From positions 62,568 to 126,567 of the forward strand of contig JYOE01000024.1 in NCBI GenBank assembly GCA_000955875.1: a stretch of DNA of 64,000 nucleotides. The letters are read 5' to 3'. The notes beneath the pieces are model-generated. The model worked only from the letters and a program-made list of their open reading frames with translations, had not been told where the DNA came from and did not search any database. A program made the translations under genes and the position numbers. Numbering within the stretch: the first letter of the stretch is position 1; each line of letters begins with the position of its first letter. Source of the stretch: Terrabacter sp. 28. GTDB lineage: Bacteria > Actinomycetota > Actinomycetes > Actinomycetales > Dermatophilaceae. Shown in pieces: positions 8,608 through 17,764 of the stretch.

Positions 8608-9153
8608 GTGTCGATCAAGGACATCCGCCTCTTCGGCGACCCGGTGCTGCGCACCGCGGCCGCCGAGGTCGTCGACTTCGACAAGCAGCTGCGGGTGCTG
8701 GTCAAGGACCTCGAGGACACGATGCTCGACGCCCCCGGCGCCGGCCTGGCGGCGCCCCAGATCGGGGTGGGGCTCCGGGTCTTCACCTACTGGGTCGACG
8801 GCGTGCTCGGCCATCTCGTCAACCCGGTCCTCGACCTCTCCGACGAGGAGCAGGACGGTCCGGAGGGCTGCCTGTCCATCCCCGGGCTCGCGTTCGACAC
8901 GAAGCGCGCCCTGAAGGTCGTGGCCAAGGGCCAGAACATGCACGGCGAGCCGGTCGTCCTCGAGGGCACCGAGCTGCTCGCCCGCTGCGTGCAGCACGAG
9001 ACCGACCACCTCGACGGCATCCTCTTCGTCGACCGGCTCGACCCCGAGGCCCGACGAGAGGCGATGCGGGCGATCCGCGAGGCGGAGTGGTTCGCCGACA
9101 ACCCGCCGGAGGTGCGCATCAGCCCGCACTCCACCTTCGGTCGGGCGATGTGA
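8608..9153 (+). CDS. def: Peptide deformylase
   Basis: Deformylase removes the formyl group from new proteins. All three family motifs are present: GAGLAAPQIG near residue 46, EGCLS near residue 90 (metal-ligand Cys) and QHETDHLDG near residue 130 (two metal-ligand His and the catalytic Glu). The length of 181 residues is normal. GTG 8608 has AGGAGA upstream, and a TAGACT box at 8563-8568, overlapping the stop of the MFS gene, probably gives it its own promoter. It is followed after one base by fmt, the enzyme that adds the formyl group to Met-tRNA. Confidence 0.97.
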   Translation: MSIKDIRLFGDPVLRTAAAEVVDFDKQLRVLVKDLEDTMLDAPGAGLAAPQIGVGLRVFTYWVDGVLGHLVNPVLDLSDEEQDGPEGCLSIPGLAFDTKRALKVVAKGQNMHGEPVVLEGTELLARCVQHETDHLDGILFVDRLDPEARREAMRAIREAEWFADNPPEVRISPHSTFGRAM

Positions 9154-9154
9154 G

Positions 9155-10102
9155 ATGAGAGTCGTCTTCGCAGGTACACCCCAGGCGGCCGTGCCCAGCC
9201 TCGAGGCCGTCGCCGCCTCGACGCACGAGCTCGTCGCCGTCGTCACCCGCCCCGACGCGCCGTCCGGCCGCGGCCGTCGCCTCGAGCCGTCTCCCGTACG
9301 CGTCCGGGCCGAGGAGCTCGGGGTGCCGGTGCTCACGCCCACGCGCGTCAAGGACCCCGACTTCCTCGACACGCTCCGCGAGCTGGCCCCGGACGCCTGC
9401 CCGGTCGTCGCGTACGGCAACCTCATCCCCGTCGAGGCGCTCACGATCCCTCGGCTCGGCTGGGTGAACCTGCACTTCTCCCTGCTGCCCGCGTGGCGTG
9501 GCGCGGCGCCCGTGCAACACGCCGTGATGGCCGGCGACGAGGTGACCGGGGCCTCGACGTTCGTCATCGAGCGCGGTCTCGACACGGGGCCCGTGCTCGG
9601 GGTGATGACCGAGACGATCCGAGCCACCGACACGGCCGGCGACCTGCTCGAGCGGCTGTCCGTCGCCGGCGCCGGCCTGCTCGTCGCCACCCTCGACGGC
9701 CTCGAGGCCGGTCGGCTCGTCGCGCAGCCCCAGCCGTCCGAGGGCGTGTCCCTCGCGCCGAAGATCGAGGTCGACGACGCCCGCATCCACTGGCAGCGCC
9801 CGGCACTGTCGATCGACAGGCTGGTGCGCGGCTGCACCCCGGCACCCGGCGCGTGGACGACGTTCCGGGGCGAGCGGCTCAAGGTCGCGCCGGTGAGCCT
9901 GGCGTCCGCCCACGACGTGTCGTCGCCCGACCCCCTCGCCCCAGGCGAGCTGCTCGTGACGAAGAAGGCCGTCTTCGTCGGCACGGGCAGCGCGCCGGTG
10001 CGGCTCGGCCAGGTGCAGGCCCACGGCAAGAAGGTGATGGCCGCCGCCGACTGGGCGCGTGGCACGCGCATCGAGGCGGGAGAGCGGGTCGGCGATGAGT
10101 GA
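9155..10102 (+). CDS. fmt: Methionyl-tRNA formyltransferase
   Basis: Fmt formylates initiator Met-tRNA using 10-formyltetrahydrofolate. The N-terminus MRVVFAGTPQAAVPSL and the catalytic segment WVNLHFSLLPAWRGAAPVQ with GDEVTGAS downstream are diagnostic. The C-terminal tRNA-binding domain starts near residue 205. The protein has 315 residues, the expected size. It lies directly after def and overlaps rsmB by eight bases, so the translation genes form an operon. Confidence 0.97.
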   Translation: MRVVFAGTPQAAVPSLEAVAASTHELVAVVTRPDAPSGRGRRLEPSPVRVRAEELGVPVLTPTRVKDPDFLDTLRELAPDACPVVAYGNLIPVEALTIPRLGWVNLHFSLLPAWRGAAPVQHAVMAGDEVTGASTFVIERGLDTGPVLGVMTETIRATDTAGDLLERLSVAGAGLLVATLDGLEAGRLVAQPQPSEGVSLAPKIEVDDARIHWQRPALSIDRLVRGCTPAPGAWTTFRGERLKVAPVSLASAHDVSSPDPLAPGELLVTKKAVFVGTGSAPVRLGQVQAHGKKVMAAADWARGTRIEAGERVGDE

Positions 10103-11597
10103 GCGTCGTGGTGACCGGCAGCGACCACAGGCCCGAAAACGCTCGGCCGGCCACCGGTCCGAGCTGCGGCCGTCCGAACGAGCCCGGCGCACCGACTCGG
10201 CGCGCCTGGCCGCCTACACGGCGATGCGTGACGTCGCCGACGGCGGCTATGCCAACCTCGTCCTGCCGAAGATCCTGCGGGACAAGCAGATCCGTGGGCG
10301 CGACGCAGGCTTCGCCACCGAGCTCGTCTACGGGGCGACGCGCCTGTCCGGCCTCTATGACGCGATCATTGCCTCAGCGGCGGGGCGCCCGGTGTCCAAG
10401 ATCGACGGCAACGTCCTCGACACCCTGAGGCTCGGCGCGCACCAGCTGCTCGGCATGCGCGTCGCCACCCACGCAGCTGTCGACGAGACCGTCGCCCTCG
10501 CCCGACAGGTGAACGGCGCCGGCGCGGCGGGCTTCGTCAACGCGGTCATGCGACGCGTCAGCGAGCGCACCGCCGACGAGTGGGTCTCCCTGGTGACCGA
10601 GGGGATTGCCGACCCCGTGGAGAGCCTCGCCCTGCGCACCTCGCACCCGGTGTGGGTGGCCAAGGCGCTGCGCGCCGCGCTCATCGGCCACGGCGCGGCG
10701 ACCGCCTCCACCGTGGACGCGTCGCTGACGGCCCTGCTCGAGAGCGACAACGCGCCGGCCAAGGTCTCGCTCGTGGCCCGTCCCGGCCTCGCCTCCCTCG
10801 ACGAGCTCGAGCACGACGGCGCACGCCGCTCGGGCCTCAGCCCCGTCGGCGCGACCCTGCCCGAGGGCGACCCGGGCGCCATCGCCGCCGTCCGTGACGG
10901 CCGCGCGGCGGTGCAGGACGAGGGTTCGCAGCTGCTCGTCCTGGCCCTTGCCGGCGCCGAGGTGAGCGGTGAGGCGGCGAGGCACGAACGCTGGCTCGAC
11001 CTCTGCGCCGGTCCCGGCGGCAAGGCCGGACTGCTCGCCGCACTCGCCATCGAGCGACGAGTTCCGTTCGTGGCCAACGAGATCAGCGAGCACCGGGCCG
11101 ACCTCGTGTGGCAGACGCTGGCCGCGGCCCGGGCAGCCGCGCGTGAGGCCGACGTCAGTCTCAAGGTGCGCGAGGGCGACGGGCGCGACATGGGCGAGGT
11201 CGAGCCGGGCGGATTCAGCCGGGTCCTCGTCGATGCACCGTGCACCGGGCTCGGCGCCCTCCGCAGACGGCCCGAGGCGCGCTGGCGGCGCACGCCCGAC
11301 GACGTCGCCACCCTCGCCGGGCTGCAGCGCGAGCTGCTCACGTCCGGCATCGACGCCACGGCACCGGGCGGCCTCGTCGGGTACGCGACGTGCAGCCCGC
11401 ACCTCAACGAGACACGCTTCGTCGTCACCGACATCGTCAAGAGGCGAGACGACGTCGAGATCGTCGACGCGCGAAGCCTTTTCGTCGACGCGTCCGGTCG
11501 CCCGCTGGACGACCTCGGCGACGGTCCGTTCGTGCAGCTGTGGCCGCACCTGCACGGCACCGACGCGATGTTCTTCGCCCTGCTCCGTCGCCACTGA
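10095..11597 (+). CDS. rsmB: 16S rRNA (cytosine-967-C5)-methyltransferase
   Basis: RsmB methylates C967 of 16S rRNA. An N-terminal NusB-like RNA-binding domain spans about residues 35-175 (ARLAAYTAMRDVADGGYANL). The methyltransferase core shows DLCAGPGGKAGLLAALA for cofactor binding, VLVDAPCTGLGALRRRPEARW with one active-site Cys, and YATCSPHLNET with the second. The length is 500 residues. ATG 10095 lies within the end of fmt, which fits translational coupling. The N-terminal 30 residues are basic and probably disordered. Confidence 0.95.
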   Translation: MSERRGDRQRPQARKRSAGHRSELRPSERARRTDSARLAAYTAMRDVADGGYANLVLPKILRDKQIRGRDAGFATELVYGATRLSGLYDAIIASAAGRPVSKIDGNVLDTLRLGAHQLLGMRVATHAAVDETVALARQVNGAGAAGFVNAVMRRVSERTADEWVSLVTEGIADPVESLALRTSHPVWVAKALRAALIGHGAATASTVDASLTALLESDNAPAKVSLVARPGLASLDELEHDGARRSGLSPVGATLPEGDPGAIAAVRDGRAAVQDEGSQLLVLALAGAEVSGEAARHERWLDLCAGPGGKAGLLAALAIERRVPFVANEISEHRADLVWQTLAAARAAAREADVSLKVREGDGRDMGEVEPGGFSRVLVDAPCTGLGALRRRPEARWRRTPDDVATLAGLQRELLTSGIDATAPGGLVGYATCSPHLNETRFVVTDIVKRRDDVEIVDARSLFVDASGRPLDDLGDGPFVQLWPHLHGTDAMFFALLRRH

Positions 11598-11690
11598 CGG
11601 GGCAGGTGCCCACTCGAGCGGAGTCGGCGCGGGCGCCTGAGGCGAGAAACTCGCTCGACCCTGGAGTCGCCGGCTGGGCAGGGTGGGGGA

Positions 11691-12467
11691 GTGACGGCAT
11701 ACGCGATGGACGACCTCACCCCCAGCCCTTTCGACGAGCGCGTGGCGCCCACGTACGACGAGGGCTCCGCGTACATGTTCGACCCGGACGTCCTCGGCCC
11801 CACGGTCGACGTGCTCCACGAGCTCGCCGGCGACGGGCCGGCCCTCGAGCTCGCCGTGGGGACCGGACGCGTGGCGCTGCCGCTGCAGGAGCGTGGCGTC
11901 GAGGTGCACGGCATCGACTTCTCCGAGGCCATGGTCGCCGAACTGCGACGCAAGCCGGGCGGTGACCGCCTGCCCGTCACGATCGGCGACATGGCGACGA
12001 CACGCGTCGGCAGCGACTACCGGCTCGTCTACCTCGTCTACAACACCATCACCAACCTGCTGACCCAGGACGAGCAGGTCGAGTGCTTCCGCACCGCAGC
12101 CGAACAGCTCGCCCCCGGGGGCGCCTTCGTCATCGAGGTCTTCGTCCCGCAGCTGCGACGAATGCCGCCGGGGCAGTATGCCGTCCCCTTCCACGTGGGG
12201 GAGCGGCACGTCGGTCTCGACACCGTCGACGTCGTGACGCAGCGCCTGGTCTCGCACCACTTCACCCAGGCCGGTGTCGACTCGGGCGGACGCCGCCTCG
12301 CGACCTACGGCGCATCGGCGCACCGCTACGTGTGGCCGTCCGAGCTCGACCTCATGGCCCGTCTCGCCGGGCTGACGCTCCGCGACCGGTGGGCCGACTG
12401 GACGCACGCGCCGTTCACCGCCGAGTCGGAGTCGCACGTGTCGGTGTGGGCCAAGGGCACCGAGTGA
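11691..12467 (+). CDS. Class I SAM-dependent methyltransferase
   Basis: The 258-residue protein has a class I fold: ALELAVGTGRVALPLQERG is motif I, VHGIDFSEAMVAELRRK follows, and YLVYNTITNLLTQDEQ marks the fourth strand. This type is widespread in actinobacteria and usually methylates small molecules, but the substrate is not evident. The start is uncertain: GTG 11691 lies directly after a purine-rich stretch, and ATG 11706 is an alternative. It sits alone between rsmB and rpe. Confidence 0.82.
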   Translation: MTAYAMDDLTPSPFDERVAPTYDEGSAYMFDPDVLGPTVDVLHELAGDGPALELAVGTGRVALPLQERGVEVHGIDFSEAMVAELRRKPGGDRLPVTIGDMATTRVGSDYRLVYLVYNTITNLLTQDEQVECFRTAAEQLAPGGAFVIEVFVPQLRRMPPGQYAVPFHVGERHVGLDTVDVVTQRLVSHHFTQAGVDSGGRRLATYGASAHRYVWPSELDLMARLAGLTLRDRWADWTHAPFTAESESHVSVWAKGTE

Positions 12468-12484
12468 CCGGAGCGCCGCGCCCC

Positions 12485-12490
12485 TAGGCT
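12485..12490 (+). promoter_or_regulatory. -10 box (TAGGCT) of a leaderless rpe promoter
   Basis: TAGGCT ends 6 bases before GTG 12497. This spacing favours GTG 12497 over the in-frame GTG 12491 as the true start. Confidence 0.5.
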
Positions 12491-12496
12491 GTGCGC

Positions 12497-13153
12497 GTGC
12501 AGATCTCACCGAGCATCCTCTCCGCCGACTTCGCGAACCTCGAGGCCGAGCTGGGCCGCATCGCCAACGCCGACTGGGCGCACGTCGACGTCATGGACGC
12601 CCACTTCGTGCCCAACCTGACGCTCGGTCTGCCGGTCGTCGAGGCGCTGCTCAAGGTGAGCCCCATTCCCCTCGACGCGCACCTCATGATCGAGGACCCC
12701 GACCGGTGGGCGCCGCAGTACGCCGAGGCGGGGTGCCAGTCGGTGACCTTCCACATCGAGGCGGCCCGAGACCCTCGCGCACTGGCGCGGGCGCTGCGAG
12801 CGGCGGGCGCCCGTGCCGCCATGGCGATCAAGCCCGGCACGGACTTCGCCCCCTACGCAGACCTGCTGCCCGAGCTGGACATGGTGCTCGTCATGACCGT
12901 CGAGCCCGGCTTCGGCGGGCAGTCGTTCATGGCCGACCAGATGCCGAAGGTCGCCCAGGTGCGTGAGGCCGTCCGCCGCCACGGGGGTGAGATCTGGGTC
13001 CAGGTCGACGGCGGGGTGAGCGCCGACACGATCGAGCAGTGCGCCGAGGCCGGAGCCGACGTCTTCGTCGCCGGGTCGGCGGTCTACGGCGCGGAGGACG
13101 CGGCCGGCGCCGTGGACGACCTGCGCGCCCTCGCCACGCGCCACCGGCACTGA
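12497..13153 (+). CDS. rpe: Ribulose-phosphate 3-epimerase
   Basis: Rpe interconverts ribulose 5-phosphate and xylulose 5-phosphate in the pentose phosphate pathway. The TIM barrel begins QISPSILSADFANLEAEL. Metal-binding and catalytic signatures are HVDVMDAHFVPNLTLG, DAHLMIEDPDRW, MTVEPGFGGQSFM and QVDGGVSADTI. It has 218 residues from the preferred GTG. Ribulose 5-phosphate is also the RibB substrate, which may explain the common position next to the rib operon. Confidence 0.96.
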   Translation: MQISPSILSADFANLEAELGRIANADWAHVDVMDAHFVPNLTLGLPVVEALLKVSPIPLDAHLMIEDPDRWAPQYAEAGCQSVTFHIEAARDPRALARALRAAGARAAMAIKPGTDFAPYADLLPELDMVLVMTVEPGFGGQSFMADQMPKVAQVREAVRRHGGEIWVQVDGGVSADTIEQCAEAGADVFVAGSAVYGAEDAAGAVDDLRALATRHRH

Positions 13154-13232
13154 CGCAGCTGCCGCCACGGGGCGTCCACGCGGGTGGTGGCCGTCACGTG
13201 GGCACGATGTGTGCACGTGACGCGCACAGGTG

Positions 13233-13238
13233 CATACT
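13233..13238 (+). promoter_or_regulatory. -10 box (CATACT) for the riboflavin operon
   Basis: CATACT lies about 8 bases before the first helix of the FMN riboswitch, exactly where a promoter for the leader is needed. A GTGACG-like -35 lies near 13216. Confidence 0.55.
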
Positions 13239-13245
13239 GGCCGTA

Positions 13246-13370
13246 CGTGCTCCGGGGTCGGTGTAATTCCGAGCCGGCGGTTAAAGTCCGCGACCCGACC
13301 GCATCCAGCGGCCGGTTGACCTGGTGAAATTCCGGGACCGACGGTGAAAGTCCGGATGGGAGGCAGCACG
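13246..13370 (+). ncRNA. FMN riboswitch (RFN element)
   Basis: The leader has the conserved RFN core in order: GGGGTCGGTGTAATTCCGAG, CCGGCGGTTAAAGTCCGCGA, GGTGAAATTCCGGGACCGAC and GGTGAAAGTCCGGATGGGAG. The closing P1 helix forms between CGTGCT (13246-13251) and AGCACG (13365-13370). In known cases FMN binding to this element shuts off riboflavin synthesis and transport genes. Here the first gene downstream is the riboflavin transporter ribM, about 118 bases later, followed by ribD, E, BA and H. The expression platform in 13371-13487 is not resolved. Confidence 0.95.
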
Positions 13371-13487
13371 AGACAGGCCGTCGAGGTCTGGGGTTTTCGG
13401 CATCTTCCGTCGGCCCCGGTCCGCGTGGCGTGTGGAGTACCCCGGAGTTCGTCCGTGCACCGACGAACGACCAAGGACGAACACCAC

Positions 13488-14249
13488 ATGCAGGCTCTTG
13501 CTCTGGCCGACCAGACGAAGAACGTCTTCCAGCAGGCCATCGACGCCGCGATCCCGATCGGGCCCTACCAGCTGCACTGGCTGGAGCTCATCGGCGTGCT
13601 CATCGGACTCGCCTCCGCCTACCTCGGCATGCGCCGCTGGGTCTGGGCGTGGCCGGTCGGCATCCTCGCCAACGTCATGCTCTTCTTCGTGTACCTCGGA
13701 GCCGTCTTCGGCGCCGACGAGCGGATCCCGCTCTTCGGTCAGGCCGGCCGACAGGTCTTCTTCATCATCACGAGCATCTACGGCTGGTGGCGCTGGTCGC
13801 AGGTTCGCCGCCTCAACCACGCCGACGACGCGAGCGGCGTCGCCATCACCCCGCGCTGGGCCACGCAGCGCGAGCGGGTCGCCGTCGTCGCCTTCTGGCT
13901 GGTCGGCACCGTCGTCGTGCACCAGGCCTTCGTGTGGCTGTGGAACCTGTCGCCGAACCCGTTCTTCACGCCCGAGTGGTGGTTCTACTGGTGCGACGCG
14001 TGGATCTTCGTCGGCTCGATCGTCGCGACCTACGCGATGGCGCGCGGCTGGAACGAGTTCTGGCTGGCCTGGATCGGCGTCGACCTCGTCGGTGTGCCGT
14101 TCGGCTTCGCGACCAACTACGTGCCGACCGCGGTGCTCTACACCTTCTACGGCCTCTTCGTCGTCTACGGCTTCACCCAGTGGGTCAAGGCCTCGCGGGT
14201 CGACCGCAAGGACGTCGAGCCCCAGCTGGCCGGGTCGACGACGGCCTGA
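13488..14249 (+). CDS. ribM: PnuC-family riboflavin transporter (RibM/PnuX)
   Basis: The 253-residue membrane protein has about seven hydrophobic segments and the PnuC-family aromatic signature IYGWWRW near residue 100. PnuC itself carries nicotinamide riboside. Actinobacterial relatives under an FMN riboswitch (RibM, PnuX) carry riboflavin, and this gene is the first downstream of such a switch and directly ahead of ribD. ATG 13488 is chosen for the AAGGACGA site upstream; a longer reading would translate through the riboswitch. The symbol follows the context and is an inference of moderate strength. Confidence 0.88.
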   Translation: MQALALADQTKNVFQQAIDAAIPIGPYQLHWLELIGVLIGLASAYLGMRRWVWAWPVGILANVMLFFVYLGAVFGADERIPLFGQAGRQVFFIITSIYGWWRWSQVRRLNHADDASGVAITPRWATQRERVAVVAFWLVGTVVVHQAFVWLWNLSPNPFFTPEWWFYWCDAWIFVGSIVATYAMARGWNEFWLAWIGVDLVGVPFGFATNYVPTAVLYTFYGLFVVYGFTQWVKASRVDRKDVEPQLAGSTTA

Positions 14250-14251
14250 GG

Positions 14252-15373
14252 ATGGGTGACTCCACGGCACCGGCCTGGATGCGACGGGCGCTGCAGCTCG
14301 CCGCGTCCGGGCCGTGGCCCGACCCCAACCCGCGCGTCGGCTGCGTGCTCGTCGGACCCGACGGCGACGTCGTGGGGGAGGGGCACCACCACGGCGCCGG
14401 CTCGCCGCACGCCGAGATCGAGGCGCTCGACGCGGCGGGGGCGGCGGCGCGGGGCGCGACGGCCTACGTGACCCTGGAACCGTGCTCGCACACCGGCCGC
14501 ACCGGCCCGTGCACCGAGGCGCTCATCGAGGCGGGCGTCTCGCGCGTCGTCTTCGCCCAGTCGGACCCGAACCCCGACGCCGCGGGCGGTGCCGAGCGTC
14601 TGCACGAGGCCGGCGTCCGCGTGACGGGAGGGGTGCTCGCCGAGGAGGCCGAGGCGCTCAACGCCAGGTGGGCCCGCACCGTGCAGCTGGGCCGCCCCCT
14701 CGTGACGTGGAAGCTGGCGACGACGCTCGACGGGCGCAGCGCTGCCGCCGACGGCACCAGCCAGTGGATCACCGGCGAGGCGGCCCGTGCCGACGTGCAC
14801 ACCCTCCGCGCCACGCGCGACGCCGTGCTCGTGGGCACCGGCACCCTTCTCGCCGACGACCCGCGTCTCACGGTGCGTATGCCGGACGGCGGGCTCGCAC
14901 CGCGCCAGCCGCTTCGTGTCGTCATGGGTCTGCGCCCGGTGCCCCCGGACGCCAGGTTGCGGGTGGAACCCGGTGAGGTCCTCCACCTGGAGACCCGCGA
15001 CCCGCGTGGAGCGCTGGACTCCTTGTGGCGGAGGGGAGTCCGCGACGTCTGGCTCGAGGGTGGCCCGACCCTGGCGGCAGCGTTCCTCCGCGCCGGCCTC
15101 GTGGACGACGTCTACGCGTACGTCGCCCCGGCCCTCCTCGGCGAGGGGCGTCCCGCCGTCGCCGGCCTGGGCATCGACTCGATCGGCGACGTGCGACGGC
15201 TCGACCTCGACGAGGTCGTCGTCGTCGGCGGTGACGTGCGCATCCACGCCGTGCCGCGGGCGGCCGGCCAGGACCCCGCCGGCGCTGCCACGACGGACTC
15301 CGCCGAGGGCGGCAGCACCACCGACACCGCGAACACCACCGACCTGCTCGCGCCGGCCGCTCAACGCCGCTGA
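14252..15373 (+). CDS. ribD: Bifunctional diaminohydroxyphosphoribosylaminopyrimidine deaminase / reductase
   Basis: RibD carries out the second and third steps of riboflavin synthesis. The deaminase zinc site is SPHAEIEALDAAG with LEPCSHTGRTGPC around residues 50-85. The reductase domain starts near residue 145 (GRPLVTWKLATTLDGRSAA) and includes WITGEAARADVHTLRA and WLEGGPTLAAAFLRAGLVD. The enzyme has 373 residues, with an acidic, threonine-rich tail of about 35 residues that is unlikely to be catalytic. It begins two bases after the ribM stop. Confidence 0.96.
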   Translation: MGDSTAPAWMRRALQLAASGPWPDPNPRVGCVLVGPDGDVVGEGHHHGAGSPHAEIEALDAAGAAARGATAYVTLEPCSHTGRTGPCTEALIEAGVSRVVFAQSDPNPDAAGGAERLHEAGVRVTGGVLAEEAEALNARWARTVQLGRPLVTWKLATTLDGRSAAADGTSQWITGEAARADVHTLRATRDAVLVGTGTLLADDPRLTVRMPDGGLAPRQPLRVVMGLRPVPPDARLRVEPGEVLHLETRDPRGALDSLWRRGVRDVWLEGGPTLAAAFLRAGLVDDVYAYVAPALLGEGRPAVAGLGIDSIGDVRRLDLDEVVVVGGDVRIHAVPRAAGQDPAGAATTDSAEGGSTTDTANTTDLLAPAAQRR

Positions 15374-15405
15374 CGCTCGTAGTGCAAGACCCCCAGGAGA
15401 GAAGC

Positions 15406-16011
15406 ATGTTCACCGGAATCGTCGAGGAGCTCGGCACCGTGGCCGGCATCGAGCTCGGAGCAGAGTCAGCCGTCCTGCGCATCGAGGGGCCGCTCGTCGT
15501 CAGCGACGCCACGCACGGGGCCTCCATCGCCGTCAACGGCGTCTGCCTCACCGTCACGGAGCACGACAGCAGCGGCTTCACGGTCGACGTCATGGCCGAG
15601 ACGCTGGACCGCAGCAGTCTCGGAGCGCTGCGCGAAGGCGACCGCGTGAACCTCGAGCGGGCGATGCCTGCCGACGGCCGCTTCGGCGGCCACGTCGTCC
15701 AGGGCCATGTCGACGGCACCGCGACGATCACCGCGCGCACGCCCGGGGACCGTTGGGAGACGGTCGACTTCACGCTCCCGCCCGGCCTCGCGGCATACGT
15801 CGTCGAGAAGGGCTCGATCACCGTCGACGGGGTGTCGCTCACCGTGGCGCACGTCAGCGACGACGCGTTCGGCGTCTCGCTGATCCCGACCACTCTCGAC
15901 CTGACGACGTTGGGACACAAGGGAGTCGGTGATGTCGTCAACCTCGAGGTCGACGTCATCGCCAAGTACGTCGAGCGGCTGCTCACGCACCGACAGGAGG
16001 TCGCATCATGA
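15406..16011 (+). CDS. ribE: Riboflavin synthase, alpha chain
   Basis: Riboflavin synthase dismutates two molecules of 6,7-dimethyl-8-ribityllumazine. The invariant N-terminus MFTGIVEELGTV is present, and two lumazine-binding repeats are visible, the second beginning near GGHVVQGHVDGT (about residue 97). The length is 201 residues. ATG 15406 is supported by AGGAGAG six bases upstream. The stop overlaps ribBA (ATGA). Confidence 0.96.
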   Translation: MFTGIVEELGTVAGIELGAESAVLRIEGPLVVSDATHGASIAVNGVCLTVTEHDSSGFTVDVMAETLDRSSLGALREGDRVNLERAMPADGRFGGHVVQGHVDGTATITARTPGDRWETVDFTLPPGLAAYVVEKGSITVDGVSLTVAHVSDDAFGVSLIPTTLDLTTLGHKGVGDVVNLEVDVIAKYVERLLTHRQEVAS

Positions 16012-17252
16012 CCGCTCTCTCGACCGTGGAGGCCGCGCTGGAGGCGCTCCGTGCGGGTCGCCCGGTGCTCGTGCTCGACAGCGAGGACCGCGAGAACGAG
16101 GGCGACCTCGTGCTCGCCGCCGAGACGGCCACCGAGGACTGGATGGCGTGGACGATCCGGCACTCGTCCGGCTACCTCTGCGCGCCGGTTCCCGACGAGA
16201 TCGCCGACCGCCTCGAGCTGCCCCTCATGGTCTCGGAGAACCGTGACCCGCTGCGGACGGCATACACCGTCTCCGTCGACGCGGCGACCGGCGTGACGAC
16301 CGGCATCAGCGCCGCCGACCGGCTGCGCACCGTGAAGGTGCTGGCCGACCCCGGAGCGACCCCTGCCGACCTCATCCGGCCCGGCCACATCCTCCCCCTG
16401 CGGGGGCGTCACGGCGGGGTGCTCACCCGACCCGGCCACACCGAGGCCGCGGTCGACCTGGTCCGCCTCGCCGGCCTGTCCCCGGTCGGCGTCATCGGTG
16501 AGCTCGTGCACGACGACGGGGGGATGATGCGCTTCGACGCCGTCGTCGCCCTCGGCCGTGAGTTCGGGCTGCCGGTCATCACGATCGAGCAGCTCATCGA
16601 CCACCGGCAGAGGCTCGACCGCGTCGAACGCCTCGCCACCACGCGCATCCCGACCGTCCACGGCACGTTCACGGCATACGGCTACCGCGACACGCTGACG
16701 GGTGACGAGCACGTCGCGCTCGTGAGCCCGCGCGGTCTGCAGGGACTGAGCGGCTCGGGGCCGGTCCTGACCCGCCTCCACTCGGAGTGCCTCACCGGCG
16801 ACGCGTTCGGCTCGCTCCGCTGCGACTGCGGGCCGCAGCTGCAGGCGGCACTGGCCCGGATCGGCCGCGAGGGCGGCGTCGTCGTCTACCTCGGCGGCCA
16901 CGAGGGCCGCGGCGTCGGCCTCGTCGACAAGCTGCGCGCGTACGCCCAGCAGGACCGTGGCGCCGACACCGTCGACGCGCAGACGGCCCTCGGGCTGCCC
17001 GTCGACGCCCGCGAGTACGCCGCCGGCGCGGCGATCCTGCACGACCTCGGCGCCACGGGGATCGTGCTGCTGACCAACAACCCGAAGAAGACGTCCGCCC
17101 TGCGCCACCTCGGCCTCGACGTCGTCGCGGTCGAGCGGCTGCACGGCCCGATGAGCGAGGACAACGAGCGGTACCTGGTCACCAAGAGGGACCGGATGGG
17201 TCACGACATCCCGGCCGCGGGCGAGCGGCACGGCGGCAAGGAGACAGCATGA
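16008..17252 (+). CDS. ribBA: Bifunctional 3,4-dihydroxy-2-butanone-4-phosphate synthase / GTP cyclohydrolase II
   Basis: The N-terminal RibB half makes the four-carbon unit from ribulose 5-phosphate and shows DSEDRENEGDLVLAAE and RPGHILPLRGRHGGVL. The C-terminal RibA half opens the GTP ring and shows the zinc site HSECLTGDAFGSLRCDCGPQ, then YLGGHEGRGVGL and LLTNNPKKTSAL. At 414 residues both halves are complete. Both ends overlap neighbours by four bases, so translation through ribE, ribBA and ribH is coupled. Confidence 0.97.
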   Translation: MTALSTVEAALEALRAGRPVLVLDSEDRENEGDLVLAAETATEDWMAWTIRHSSGYLCAPVPDEIADRLELPLMVSENRDPLRTAYTVSVDAATGVTTGISAADRLRTVKVLADPGATPADLIRPGHILPLRGRHGGVLTRPGHTEAAVDLVRLAGLSPVGVIGELVHDDGGMMRFDAVVALGREFGLPVITIEQLIDHRQRLDRVERLATTRIPTVHGTFTAYGYRDTLTGDEHVALVSPRGLQGLSGSGPVLTRLHSECLTGDAFGSLRCDCGPQLQAALARIGREGGVVVYLGGHEGRGVGLVDKLRAYAQQDRGADTVDAQTALGLPVDAREYAAGAAILHDLGATGIVLLTNNPKKTSALRHLGLDVVAVERLHGPMSEDNERYLVTKRDRMGHDIPAAGERHGGKETA

Positions 17253-17734
17253 AGGACGGCGCCCCCAACCTCACGACGGACGGCCGCGGGCTGCGTGTCG
17301 CGGTCGTCGCGGCGAGCTGGCACGAGCAGGTGATGGACGGACTGCTCGACGGCGCCCGGCGTGGGCTCGCCGACGCCGGCGTCACCGAGGTCGAGGTGGT
17401 CCGGGTGCCGGGCACCTTCGAGCTGTCGGTCGCGTGTGCGGCCCTCGCCGAGCGCTTCGACGCCCTCGTGGCGCTCGGCGTCGTGATCCGCGGCGGCACC
17501 CCGCACTTCGACTACGTGTGCCACGCGGCGACGTCGGGCATCACCGAGGTGTCGGTCCGCACGGCGACGCCGATCGGCTTCGGCGTGCTCACGTGCGACG
17601 ACGAGCAGCAGGCGATCGACCGGGCGGGGCTGCCGGGGTCGGCCGAGGACAAGGGCCACGAGGCGGCGACGGCGGCGGTCGCCACGGTGGTCGCGCTCCG
17701 CGCCGTCTCGGCGACCGGCACCACCACGACGTGA
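17249..17734 (+). CDS. ribH: 6,7-dimethyl-8-ribityllumazine synthase
   Basis: RibH condenses the RibA/RibD product with the RibB product to form lumazine. The 161-residue protein shows VAVVAASWHEQVMDGLLDGA, the substrate loop VPGTFELSVACAAL, and GVVIRGGTPHFDYVCHAAT. The catalytic histidine lies in the last segment. It ends the FMN-controlled operon. No hairpin terminator stands out in the 44 bases before hisE. Confidence 0.96.
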   Translation: MKDGAPNLTTDGRGLRVAVVAASWHEQVMDGLLDGARRGLADAGVTEVEVVRVPGTFELSVACAALAERFDALVALGVVIRGGTPHFDYVCHAATSGITEVSVRTATPIGFGVLTCDDEQQAIDRAGLPGSAEDKGHEAATAAVATVVALRAVSATGTTTT

Positions 17735-17764
17735 GCACTGGTCGGCTCGGCGCGCCACGGCCCG

